Source of the DNA: a virus
Reading direction: 5' to 3' (one strand)
DNA length: 21,103 nt
Virus record (IMG/VR): IMGVR_UViG_3300032288_003704
Location: 1 to 21,103 of that record
Part shown: positions 14,561 through 21,103 of the stretch, piece after piece
Layout of the letters: every line of letters starts with the position of its first letter
Position numbering within the stretch: position 1 is the first letter of the stretch
Notes under the pieces: generated by a model
The model's database searches: none
What the model saw: only the letters and a program-made list of their open reading frames with translations
What the model was told of the DNA's origin: nothing
Program-made: the position numbers and the translations under genes

Positions 14561-15183
14561 TATTTCTTTCCTTTAACGGGTGGTAATTTTGGTTTATGTG
14601 TTCCTAAAGGACTAGTAGTACCTTGAGGTAATTGATTTGTAGTTTGTGCTGCTTTAGTTCTTTCAGATGCACGAGTAGAAGTTAATGCAGGATCAGATTC
14701 CAATGCAACCATCTTAGGTGATTGTTTATCTAATTCCTTGAGCATACTATCTTTACGCTTTTCGCCTACTAATTCTTGTCCGCCCGGAACATCTTTAAGT
14801 TCATTATCTAATAGCAATGCACCAGTATGATCTTTACCTAGCGCCTCTGCATAATCATTTTGATCTGCTTGCTGTTTACCATATACACATACCCACTCGG
14901 CTTGCATACCGGTGCGCTCTTTTAATAATTGAGCGATTTGAGGTGCAGTAGTTGGATATGCTACTGTAGCTTCAAATTGCCAGCATTCGCAAGCACCCCA
15001 TTTTGGGAACTCTCTGTGTTCTTGTATGGGTAAACTTTTTGCTTTACTAATACTTACAAGTTCGTAAGCATTAAGTGCATTCTTGATTTCTTCCATAATT
15101 TCATTTGGATCTTGTTTTGCAACTTTAATCCTAAAATCATATTGGGTATTTCTTTCTGAAATATAGGCTTGTAAACTTTTCAT
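14560..15183 (-). CDS. Putative internal virion protein with T4-like capsid-targeting N-terminus
   Basis: A 207-residue protein of unknown function. The start MKSLQAYISE-RN is the closest match in the window to the T4 internal-protein targeting peptide MKTYQEFIAEA, with a gp21-type I-S-E cleavage point after residue 10. Residues 14-102 form an alpha/beta domain (YDFRIKVAKQDPNEIMEEIK, FEATVAYPTTAPQIAQLLKE, AEWVCVYG) of a kind I recall in head-module proteins of environmental phages. The rest is a Pro/Lys/Thr-rich disordered tail. It is the first gene after small terminase, with a good Shine-Dalgarno (AAGAGGA, 8 bases before ATG), and it shares a TAATG overlap with the next gene. Its head location is inferred from the N-terminus and neighbours. 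Confidence 0.75.
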   Translation of the reverse strand: MKSLQAYISERNTQYDFRIKVAKQDPNEIMEEIKNALNAYELVSISKAKSLPIQEHREFPKWGACECWQFEATVAYPTTAPQIAQLLKERTGMQAEWVCVYGKQQADQNDYAEALGKDHTGALLLDNELKDVPGGQELVGEKRKDSMLKELDKQSPKMVALESDPALTSTRASERTKAAQTTNQLPQGTTSPLGTHKPKLPPVKGKK

Positions 15184-15201
15184 AATAAATCCTCTTATTA
15201 G

Positions 15202-15209
15202 GTATTTAT
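15202..15209 (-). promoter_or_regulatory. Late-promoter-like octamer ATAAATAC
   Basis: GCATAAATACC on the minus strand, overlapping the small-terminase stop codon and 18 bases before the ATG at 15183. It resembles T4 late promoter TATAAATA. The Shine-Dalgarno of the 207-residue gene lies between it and the start, so a very short leader would result. Confidence 0.35.
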
Positions 15210-15700
15210 GCGGTTTTATTCTTTTGAAGAATCTGTTCTAATAGAGCATTTCTATCTAATACTATACCTTGTCCCTCTAGAGGTTTACCTTCGGGATTAT
15301 CTTTACTAATCTGATGATCTAGTCGAGCTTTTTGTAATTGTAGCTGTACCATTTTTAGCTTCTTATCTATTTTAGCTGTTTTGGCGGTAATTGCATGTCC
15401 GAGAAGCGTACTAGCACTTTGTAGTACTACTCCCGCAAATCTAGGATCCATATTCATACCAAGATCCATTAAATCTTGAAATTTATCTTTGGCTAAATCT
15501 GCTAGCTCATCTAGCTCCGAATCTGAAGCTGATAAGTCGCGAATCATGGGCAGAGCATTATCAATTTTATCTATAGCTGCATCTACTTGCAGGATAACTT
15601 CTTGATTATCGTCAATTGATTGTAAAGCTTCGCTGGGTTGTACGACATTTTCGTGTGATATATCGGGTAGATCAAATAATTCAGATAATTTTTTTGTCAT
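15206..15700 (-). CDS. 16: Terminase small subunit (gp16-like)
   Basis: Probable small terminase, which recognises or regulates DNA for packaging and stimulates the gp17 ATPase. It has 164 residues, the same as T4 gp16. The acidic N-terminus (MTKKLSELFDLPDI) matches the gp16 family start, and a central pair of long helices (about 62-82 and 86-130, e.g. LDELADLAKDKFQDLMDLG and KTAKIDKKLKMVQLQLQKARLD) fits the oligomerising coiled-coil core. The C-terminal tail is variable. It lies 8 bases after the gp4-type gene, without a recognisable Shine-Dalgarno. The large subunit is about 10 kb downstream, separated by the accessory block, whereas T4 has 16 and 17 adjacent. The assignment rests on size, helix pattern and context; sequence identity is low. 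Confidence 0.75.
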   Translation of the reverse strand: MTKKLSELFDLPDISHENVVQPSEALQSIDDNQEVILQVDAAIDKIDNALPMIRDLSASDSELDELADLAKDKFQDLMDLGMNMDPRFAGVVLQSASTLLGHAITAKTAKIDKKLKMVQLQLQKARLDHQISKDNPEGKPLEGQGIVLDRNALLEQILQKNKTA

Positions 15701-15704
15701 GCTC

Positions 15705-15712
15705 GTATTTAC
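15705..15712 (-). promoter_or_regulatory. Late-promoter-like octamer GTAAATAC in a small hairpin
   Basis: CGGTAAATACG on the minus strand, at the gp4-type stop codon and 4 bases before the gp16 ATG. The octamer is the loop of a short inverted repeat (GCTCG/CGAGC, 15701-15717). It is too close to the start to give gp16 a normal leader. Confidence 0.3.
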
Positions 15713-16143
15713 CGAGCTCGACCTTGGTGAAACATATCATTTTCTGTTACTACTCTGAATCTAAGTCCTTGTTGTTTACACCATGCATTAGCTGCTTCCC
15801 ATTTAAACTGATTTAATACAGCATAAGCTTTATCTCTTGTGCTCCTAGCCGCTTCTAGTGTAGTCTCGCGAGAAGGTTTTATTTCTATTAGTTCACCAAA
15901 TTTTTTTCCGTCTTTGGTTACATAGAAAATAACAAAATCGGGTATATAGATTGTATTTTTATTAGTAAACGGATTTTTATAAGGAATATGAACTGCTTCG
16001 TTGGCCCATTGCAGCACTGATGGGTTTTCGTCGCAAAAACGCATAAAAGTATGCTCCCATGAACTTCTAAAATGGGGTACTTTTTTTCCGACATATTTGT
16101 CCGGATTTAGCAGCTGATAAAACCCATTGGCAAATTTACTCAT
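15709..16143 (-). CDS. 4: Head completion protein, gp4-like (restriction-endonuclease fold)
   Basis: Homologue of T4 gp4 (also called gp50/65 in older maps), needed to finish DNA-filled heads before tail joining. It has 144 residues (T4 gp4 has 150). The family start FANGFYQLLNPDKYVG is clear, followed by RSSWEHTFMRFCDENPSVLQWANEAVHIPY. A PD-(D/E)xK nuclease-like core has E30, the IPDF aspartate D69 and E87-x-K89 in LIEIKPS, so DNA-end trimming is a plausible activity. It overlaps the 133-residue gene by 4 bases (ATGA) and immediately precedes small terminase, a logical packaging/head-completion pair. Confidence 0.9.
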   Translation of the reverse strand: MSKFANGFYQLLNPDKYVGKKVPHFRSSWEHTFMRFCDENPSVLQWANEAVHIPYKNPFTNKNTIYIPDFVIFYVTKDGKKFGELIEIKPSRETTLEAARSTRDKAYAVLNQFKWEAANAWCKQQGLRFRVVTENDMFHQGRAR

Positions 16144-16541
16144 GGAAGAATAGTTCTTAAGACATATTTGTTTAAAGTAGTTTGATTATTGATTCCCACA
16201 TAGCTTGTTCCAACTCTTTCAAAATTTAAGAACATGGCTGTGTAAGCATCTAATTCCCCAATTGATAATTTTTGAAATTCTTCTAATACAGACATAGGAT
16301 CAATTCCTTGCTTCACTGATGTATATATAACTGCACTAGCCAATGCCCTAGCTCCTATTTTAGTTTCAGCTACTTGTTCAAAATATGCAATTATTGCACT
16401 ATCAACGTTACTACTAACATTAACTGGAATATTAAAATAGTTATTGAAAAAACTTTGAACATCTTTAGTGTCAATTGAATTTACATTGATACCTTTTGTA
16501 TTGGTTGGATATTCTCTAATTGGAAGTGCAGTATTAGTCAT
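16140..16541 (-). CDS. Conserved small virion protein of T4-like phages
   Basis: A 133-residue protein I recognise as a recurrent member of the neck/tail module of environmental T4-like phages, with no named function. Residues 1-40 (LPIREYPTNTKGINVNSIDTKDVQSFFNNYF) lead into a helical middle (VDSAIIAYFEQVAETKIGARALASAVIYTSVKQGIDPMSVLEEF), then ELDAYTAMFLNFERVGTSYVGI and a short tail (YVLRTILP). It is shorter than relatives I recall, which carry an insertion before the ELDAYTAMFLN segment. The start is in a TAATG overlap with the 61-residue gene and the stop overlaps the gp4-type gene, so the three are probably translated together. A role in head-tail joining is inferred from neighbours. Confidence 0.75.
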   Translation of the reverse strand: MTNTALPIREYPTNTKGINVNSIDTKDVQSFFNNYFNIPVNVSSNVDSAIIAYFEQVAETKIGARALASAVIYTSVKQGIDPMSVLEEFQKLSIGELDAYTAMFLNFERVGTSYVGINNQTTLNKYVLRTILP

Positions 16542-16726
16542 TATTTGTCCTTAGCGACTCTTTGATTACTAGGAATAATTGGAACTTTAGTTCTTAAGGT
16601 TGAATCACTAAAGTTGCTCAGGTAAGTTTCGATAGTGCTAGTATCTTTATCTACTAATTCTTCTTTAGTTAACCCAGAACTATTTCCGAAAATTGTTGTA
16701 GTAAATATTGTGCTGTTAGTTTTCAT
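16541..16726 (-). CDS. Small hypothetical protein between virion genes
   Basis: A 61-residue protein of unknown function (MKTNSTIFTTTIFGNSSGLTKEEL...). It is polar, Ser/Thr-rich at the start, with one predicted helix region around residues 19-45 and a basic end. It has no signal peptide, membrane segment or catalytic motif. It is real by context: it fills the space exactly, starting 4 bases after the 535-residue gene and ending in a TAATG overlap with the next start. It may be a small virion or chaperone protein. Confidence 0.6.
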   Translation of the reverse strand: MKTNSTIFTTTIFGNSSGLTKEELVDKDTSTIETYLSNFSDSTLRTKVPIIPSNQRVAKDK

Positions 16727-16730
16727 AATA

Positions 16731-18338
16731 TTAAGGAATAGGAGGAGTTTGTTTACCGCCTATTTGCGACCCTGGTCCTGTTATAAAATCGGTGTTAGGA
16801 TTACCTTTACTAATAAATTTTGCTGCTTCTCTATTGGCCACTGTAACTTGTTTTGGAATAAATTTATTCGAATAAGGTGTTTGTTGTAAAGGATTGATAT
16901 CAACAACCTTTGTGTTACTTCCAATTTCAAATACTGGATTTTCTACGGGTGCAGCCAAAATTCCGCTATTGTCTAGACTAGCGGATTGTACCGATGCTGA
17001 TCTGTTTTCTGCAAGTTTTTGCAATGATTTGGCATAACTGTAGGTATCAGCTGGATTCTCAATGCCTTGTACAGCCAATGGAGAATTATAACCAATCTTA
17101 ACCACTTTGTTAATTGGACCTCCTGATAGTGATCCTGAACTATTTACTATAATACCGGATGCTAGTCCTACTGCGGCGCCAACAGACGGATTTCCAGCCA
17201 CAGCAGTTGCGCCAATAAAACCTATACCAGCGGCTGCAATACCGGACAAACTTTTACCATTGCTAATAATACTCCCTGAGGATGCTCCCGGAGAGGCCGG
17301 AGTTAATGCAGTAGGCGGCGATGTTCTTGCTGCCCTGGCTCCGTTATATGGCACAAAAAATTTATCGCGAGGATCTCTTCCGGCTATCATATCCAATCCA
17401 GCCTGGACTAATTCGCCCTTTGCTAAGCCAGTTAAATTTATATTTTTATTTTTATCGTAGCTACGTAAAAGTTTAAACGCTGCTGCACCATAATTACCTC
17501 CAGTAGCGTCGCGAGATATTTCATCAGCTGCTGATAATATCCCACCCGGCCCTAATATTGAATTTGTACCTCCTCCTAATGCACTCAATGGGCTCGGGGA
17601 TTTATCATAATGCAAATCTGCAAATCCTTTAACTGTATTTGAAGTTACATAACCACTGGCATATAATATACTTTCGTACGAGATAGTCATAGTATGATCT
17701 AATGTTGAACTGGCGCTCTCACTACCATGACTACCATGACTAAAATTAGTAATAATTGGGTTTATAAGAGTATATTCGCTAAATTGTCTTTTATATAAAC
17801 TATAAATTCTAATAGATTGAAAATACTTATTATCTCCGCCCGAGGATCTTGGATGGTATCCAAAACGATTTAACACATCTCTTGGGCCTGGCTGATATTT
17901 GTGATTCTGATAATAATTAGGATTAACCGCCCCACTGCTATCTGCAAATCCATTATCTGCATCTCGATAATAATAGTTATAATAGTCAAACCATAAGTTG
18001 CGAACTACATTAGACATATCGTCATGAAACGCAATATTCACTGAATCATATTTAATTTTAGTTTGTACAACATTTGGTCTATTGTAACTATTAAGAACTT
18101 TAGTATCAAAAGTAAACTTTGGTAAATCAACATTTTTTACTAACATACCAGCTTCTAATTGTTGATCCCTACCTACAAAAGTTAACGAAGGATTAATGTC
18201 AAAGAATACATGATATAAAAACCCATGCTTAGGTGCTAGTGCATAATTATAACTTCTAAATAATTTAGAAGCATGCGTATAATCTTTAAGATTATCGCCG
18301 GCAGCTATCTGTTTAAAAAATCCGTCAAATATTCCCAT
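16731..18338 (-). CDS. Virion structural protein with tail-tube-like N-terminal half
   Basis: A 535-residue structural protein conserved in environmental T4-like phages. Residues 35-250 look like a tail-tube-type beta domain: GFLYHVFFDINP (39-50), LVKNVDLPKFTFDTKVLNSYN (66-86), IKYDSVNIAFHDD (95-107), an aromatic stretch LWFDYYNYYYRD (115-126), then FQSIRIYSLYKRQFSEYTLINPIITNFSH (173-201). This pattern fits tube-like or tube-capping proteins, so a tube-initiator/terminator role is possible. The C-terminal half is Gly/Ser/Ala/Pro-rich with a long hydrophobic Gly/Ala segment at 365-398 that could be membrane-interacting. It follows tail tube, separated by a strong intrinsic terminator, so it must have its own promoter. 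No Shine-Dalgarno is visible before the ATG; the leader is TTGACATAAATATTATT-ATG. Confidence 0.75.
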   Translation of the reverse strand: MGIFDGFFKQIAAGDNLKDYTHASKLFRSYNYALAPKHGFLYHVFFDINPSLTFVGRDQQLEAGMLVKNVDLPKFTFDTKVLNSYNRPNVVQTKIKYDSVNIAFHDDMSNVVRNLWFDYYNYYYRDADNGFADSSGAVNPNYYQNHKYQPGPRDVLNRFGYHPRSSGGDNKYFQSIRIYSLYKRQFSEYTLINPIITNFSHGSHGSESASSTLDHTMTISYESILYASGYVTSNTVKGFADLHYDKSPSPLSALGGGTNSILGPGGILSAADEISRDATGGNYGAAAFKLLRSYDKNKNINLTGLAKGELVQAGLDMIAGRDPRDKFFVPYNGARAARTSPPTALTPASPGASSGSIISNGKSLSGIAAAGIGFIGATAVAGNPSVGAAVGLASGIIVNSSGSLSGGPINKVVKIGYNSPLAVQGIENPADTYSYAKSLQKLAENRSASVQSASLDNSGILAAPVENPVFEIGSNTKVVDINPLQQTPYSNKFIPKQVTVANREAAKFISKGNPNTDFITGPGSQIGGKQTPPIP

Positions 18339-18343
18339 AATAA

Positions 18344-18351
18344 TATTTATG
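18344..18351 (-). promoter_or_regulatory. Late-promoter-like octamer CATAAATA after the tail-tube terminator
   Basis: TTGACATAAATATTATT on the minus strand, directly after the terminator T-run and 5 bases before the ATG at 18338. The upstream terminator makes a promoter here likely, but the octamer is so near the start codon that a leaderless or alternative start would be needed. Confidence 0.35.
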
Positions 18352-18353
18352 TC

Positions 18354-18379
18354 AAAAAAAACCCGGCCAAAGCCGGGTT
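18354..18379 (-). terminator. Intrinsic terminator after tail tube gene
   Basis: On the minus strand: AACCCGGC, 4-base loop, GCCGGGTT (perfect 8-bp GC-rich stem, 18360-18379) followed by a run of T residues (18354-18359 and the adjoining stem Ts). It starts 20 bases after the tail tube stop codon. This is the clearest Rho-independent terminator in the window and separates sheath/tube transcription from the rest, which would allow high tail-tube expression. Confidence 0.95.
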
Positions 18380-18398
18380 AATTACAAAACAAAAAATA

Positions 18399-19049
18399 TT
18401 AAGTGCGCTGCATACCGGTAGCGGCTAACTGATCTCCTAGTCTACGACCTACCGCAGTTCCTACACCTGTACCTAACGGTGTTTGAATAGCATTATCGTA
18501 TTGAATTGTGAGAGTAATCATGACAGGATCATTGGCGCTATAATCCATGTCGCCGTAATTAACTTGTGATAGGAAAGCTCCATATAGTTCCCATGTTTCT
18601 AATACATTTGCAGCCATTGATCCTGTTGGATTATTACTATTACCGCCATCTAGCATTTCAAATTTTAAAATAAATTTATAGTCAGCTCCTACTCCTGCAC
18701 TAGCCTGTTCCATAAAATCAAATTGTTTCTGAATTTGTGTTCCGATTAATTTACTTACATTGTTTCCTGCATCGTCACGTAACGTAACAGTTACTGGTTC
18801 CCATGTTGGCTTGCCAATTAAATTTATTTTACTGTTGTAAACATCAATTGGAAAGGTATTAAAATTTACATTCGGCCGGCCAATAGTTGCTACTTGTTTA
18901 GTAAGATCTACTGTACCTACCGTACCTCCAAAATTTTGGAATTCGGCCCGAAATCTATATTTTAATTTCGGCATTAATAAACCTTGAGCTCCGCCTGTTT
19001 CGCCGGTAGCTAAAGGAACTGTAAATCTATTCAATGAACCTATTGCCAT
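18399..19049 (-). CDS. 19: Tail tube protein (gp19-like)
   Basis: The hexamer-forming inner tube protein of the contractile tail, 216 residues (T4 gp19 has 163). Family features: LMPKLKYRFRAEFQNFG (25-41) opening the beta barrel, QVATIGRPNVNFNTFPIDVYNSKINLIGKPTWEPVTVTLRDD (52-93) with the strand/loop typical of gp19-like tubes, and a late segment YGAFLSQVNYGDMDYSANDPVMITLTIQYDNA. The extra length lies in the N-terminal arm and the C-terminal Gly-rich tail. It has a good Shine-Dalgarno (AGGAG before AATAAC-ATG), follows the sheath gene, and is followed by a strong terminator: the expected gp18-gp19 pair of high-copy tail proteins. Confidence 0.93.
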   Translation of the reverse strand: MAIGSLNRFTVPLATGETGGAQGLLMPKLKYRFRAEFQNFGGTVGTVDLTKQVATIGRPNVNFNTFPIDVYNSKINLIGKPTWEPVTVTLRDDAGNNVSKLIGTQIQKQFDFMEQASAGVGADYKFILKFEMLDGGNSNNPTGSMAANVLETWELYGAFLSQVNYGDMDYSANDPVMITLTIQYDNAIQTPLGTGVGTAVGRRLGDQLAATGMQRT

Positions 19050-19066
19050 GTTATTCTCCTATTATA

Positions 19067-19076
19067 GGTATTTACC
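19067..19076 (-). promoter_or_regulatory. Late-promoter-like motif GGTAAATACC before tail tube
   Basis: GGTAAATACC on the minus strand, 17 bases before the tail tube ATG, in the 79-base gap after the sheath gene. It is similar to the octamers at 10121, 12313 and 15705. It resembles T4 late promoters but leaves a short leader; the Shine-Dalgarno is just downstream. Confidence 0.4.
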
Positions 19077-19094
19077 ATATTTTTTGTCAGGTAA

Positions 19095-19116
19095 ATGGAG
19101 TCATATATGACTCCAT
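19095..19116. repeat. Perfect 22-bp palindrome between sheath and tail tube genes
   Basis: ATGGAGTCATATATGACTCC + AT is a perfect inverted repeat lying just after the sheath stop codon. It is followed on the minus strand by TTTACCTGAC rather than a T-run, so it is at most a weak terminator. It may be an mRNA-stabilising hairpin or a protein-binding site upstream of the late-like motif. Confidence 0.75.
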
Positions 19117-19128
19117 AATATACCTACA

Positions 19129-21103
19129 TTATACTCCTGCCGCTATATCACCTGGATTTTTCAATCTAATTGGGATATAAATAAACTCAACTGCTTTCAT
19201 TGGCTCAATTGCAATGTCTACATACAACTCATTTCTAGCTATACGAGTTGGTGTATTGTTAGTTTCGTCACATACAACTATATAATCGTAAATTCCTCTT
19301 TTACTAATTAAGTCATTGATGGCGCCACTGATAACATTTTTAATCTGATCCCTAGTAATTTTATCGTTAGGTTCAAATAAGTATCCATCACCAATTCTAG
19401 CTAAAATAGTTCTAATATAATTAACTAAACGTGCAACATTAATACGATCCAATGAACTTGCAGTTGGGTTACGTGTTTTTTGTCCCCAAACAACTAGACC
19501 AACCCCTGGAAGATTAGTAATAGGATTAATTTTATTTTCGTATAACGTATCTCTTAACCCCACTCGAATTCCGTTAAATGTAAATTCTCCTGTTGCAGAG
19601 TCAATATAACCAATGCTTGATGCATTATCAACTAAACCTCTTCTTGATCCAGCTGGTGCAAACCATTGATAACTTACGTTGTCGTTATAAATCATTGTTC
19701 GTAGTGCCATGTGACTGGCTGGAACCACAACATCGTTACCTTGTAAGTCTGATGTTTTACCACACGGATAATAAACTCCTAGATAAGGACTAGCGGTGGC
19801 TAATCCGTCTCCGTTGGTATTATTACTCCAATTTGCAATATCAATAGCATTAGGCGCTAACCGCATAGGTGTGTCACCTAAGACAAATGCAGTTTGTGCT
19901 CGATCATTGTTTAATGCTACCATCTCGTCAATTAACTCTGGATATCCCGGAGCGCAAATAATATTAAAGAAATATTGATCTTCTCTTATTTCTGTGCTGG
20001 CGATTAAAGCAGCTTGCATAGCGGCTGTGACCATTTTTCTTTGCGCTTGTCTTCCCATATATGGGCTACCGTTGTCTTTTAATCCACTTGCTGTTTGCCA
20101 GGTATCTTTAATGGTTGGTAAAGAACCACTCGCTCCAGGAACAGTTGGCAGATCTGGATAAGCAACTGCATTAAATTTATTACTTACATACTGTTTAACA
20201 TTATAGCCACTTCTTCTCATGTTAAAAAGTAACATTCCTCTTGGATATAATCTATAATCCGGTGCATCTTGATCAATATAATCGCTTTCTAGTAGATCAA
20301 TAGTTGATGGTAAGCTACCTGTGATTATATCAGTAGTTCCATCTATATCCCAACGAGCATCTGCAAATACTATTCCATTCTGCCCAGTTTGATCGGTGTT
20401 ATCAATTAATATCCAATTTGATCCATCATATCTGTAAATTACTGGATAATTTTCTAGATCTCCGGAATCTAACCACAGATCGCCTGCTACTAAAGCAGTT
20501 AATCCGTCGCTTTGAAATTCTGGTTCGCTTGCACTAACAATAACTCCATTTGGGTCTGTAGCACTTAAATCGTAACCTCTAGAATCTGTTGTAGATCCGT
20601 CATAATATAAACTCTTATATCCTCTCCATCCTCCGATTTCATTGATCATAATGTCAACTGTCGCAGGATCACTGTAGTACCATAAAGTACCATCAGCTGG
20701 TGCTTGATATGGTTCTGTGGTACTAAAGGTATAAGTAAGAGCTTCCCAGTTTGTTAATGCTAAACTGCTGCCATATAAAATAGTTCCACTTGTAGAGCTA
20801 CTAAACCCTGCATCTGCAATTGGGTTACCTGTTACATCTGTTAAATAAATATCTCCACCATAAACGTGAGTAAATGTAATAACATTATTATCTACAGTAA
20901 CATTTAATTCGGGAATATTTGCAGCTAAAATATCACTAACAAAACTTGATTGACTAGTGCCAGTTAGAGTAATAGTTGTTTCATTTATTGTGGCAGAGCC
21001 AATTTCTGTAACTCCAATAGTTAGTTCATCACTAACTGAAAATGGATTTGCGGCAATTGTACTTCCGCTAACTGAGGTTTGTCCTGCTTTACGACGACGG
21101 AAT
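19129..21103 (-). CDS. 18: Tail sheath protein (gp18-like), 5' end outside window
   Basis: Contractile tail sheath subunit. The frame is open without a stop from the window edge (21102, codon phase) to 19129, giving 657 residues and no start; T4 gp18 has 659, so only a part at the N-terminus may be missing. The conserved C-terminal half is clear: an NLPGVGLVVWGQKTRNPTAS segment, INVARLVNYIRTILARIGDGYLFEPND, ITRDQIKNVISGAINDLISKRGIYDYIVVCDETNN and AVEFIYIPIRLKNPGDIA at the end. The part seen upstream holds Ser/Thr-rich beta domains plus inserts (SEPEFQSDGLTALVAGDLWL) that probably form the outer sheath surface. It pairs with the tail tube gene downstream. An internal ATG at 20649 is not the start, because the upstream frame is coding. 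Confidence 0.95.
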   Translation of the reverse strand, partial: FRRRKAGQTSVSGSTIAANPFSVSDELTIGVTEIGSATINETTITLTGTSQSSFVSDILAANIPELNVTVDNNVITFTHVYGGDIYLTDVTGNPIADAGFSSSTSGTILYGSSLALTNWEALTYTFSTTEPYQAPADGTLWYYSDPATVDIMINEIGGWRGYKSLYYDGSTTDSRGYDLSATDPNGVIVSASEPEFQSDGLTALVAGDLWLDSGDLENYPVIYRYDGSNWILIDNTDQTGQNGIVFADARWDIDGTTDIITGSLPSTIDLLESDYIDQDAPDYRLYPRGMLLFNMRRSGYNVKQYVSNKFNAVAYPDLPTVPGASGSLPTIKDTWQTASGLKDNGSPYMGRQAQRKMVTAAMQAALIASTEIREDQYFFNIICAPGYPELIDEMVALNNDRAQTAFVLGDTPMRLAPNAIDIANWSNNTNGDGLATASPYLGVYYPCGKTSDLQGNDVVVPASHMALRTMIYNDNVSYQWFAPAGSRRGLVDNASSIGYIDSATGEFTFNGIRVGLRDTLYENKINPITNLPGVGLVVWGQKTRNPTASSLDRINVARLVNYIRTILARIGDGYLFEPNDKITRDQIKNVISGAINDLISKRGIYDYIVVCDETNNTPTRIARNELYVDIAIEPMKAVEFIYIPIRLKNPGDIAAGV

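Noticed and set aside
17107-17460. 117-residue plus-strand open frame
   Set aside because: Antisense to the Gly/Ala/Pro-rich half of the 535-residue virion protein; composition is a mirror of that bias.
20647-20649. ATG as start of the sheath gene
   Set aside because: The same frame stays open and protein-like to the window edge, so this is an internal methionine.

Overview
This window is the late/structural module of a T4-like tailed phage (contractile-tail myovirus) from an environmental source. The DNA is AT-rich. Every gene except one is on the minus strand, so the biological reading order runs from base 21103 down to base 1. The T4-type identity rests on a set of recognisable core genes: tail sheath (gp18), tail tube (gp19), a gp4-type head-completion protein, small and large terminase (gp16, gp17), single-stranded DNA-binding protein (gp32) and UvsX recombinase. 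The gene order and divergence resemble T4-like phages of aquatic bacteria more than T4 itself. A Gram-negative host is likely, because one phage protein carries a Gram-negative-type signal peptide.

Layout in transcription order: (1) 21103-16541, tail: sheath (5' end outside the window), tail tube, a strong intrinsic terminator, a 535-residue virion protein with a tube-like N-terminal half, and two small proteins. (2) 16541-14560, head completion and packaging: a conserved small virion protein, the gp4-type protein, gp16, then a protein with a T4-like capsid-targeting N-terminus. (3) 14560-7595, a seven-kilobase accessory block of tightly overlapping genes for low-complexity, modular proteins. 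It includes a GH19 lysozyme/chitinase domain protein, a peptidoglycan-binding-domain protein and a 657-residue mosaic protein. Most start with a short sequence like the T4 capsid-targeting peptide, and several carry a repeated L-x-x-[ILM]-x-x-L-[AS]-G motif. (4) 7577-6538, a secreted DNA/RNA nuclease and a 69-residue protein. (5) 6541-5325, two endonuclease genes (HNH on plus, GIY-YIG on minus) facing away from each other beside the terminase. (6) 5316-1736, large terminase, a 2-oxoglutarate/Fe(II)-type oxygenase and a 482-residue conserved phage protein. (7) 1631-1, gp32 and uvsX (3' end outside the window), with an early-type promoter before gp32.

Genes often overlap by ATGA or TAATG, so translational coupling is likely. 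Octamers resembling the T4 late promoter (CATAAATA or GGTAAATA on the minus strand) recur at gene junctions. The most interesting feature is the accessory block. It looks like a set of internal head (ejected?) proteins that includes cell-wall-directed enzymes and is linked by shared N-terminal targeting peptides and a shared LAG tag. The DNA coding for two copies of the tag also appears to hold the late promoter and ribosome binding site of the next gene. No tRNA, CRISPR array or insertion sequence was seen, and no gene-free stretch exceeds about 105 bases.
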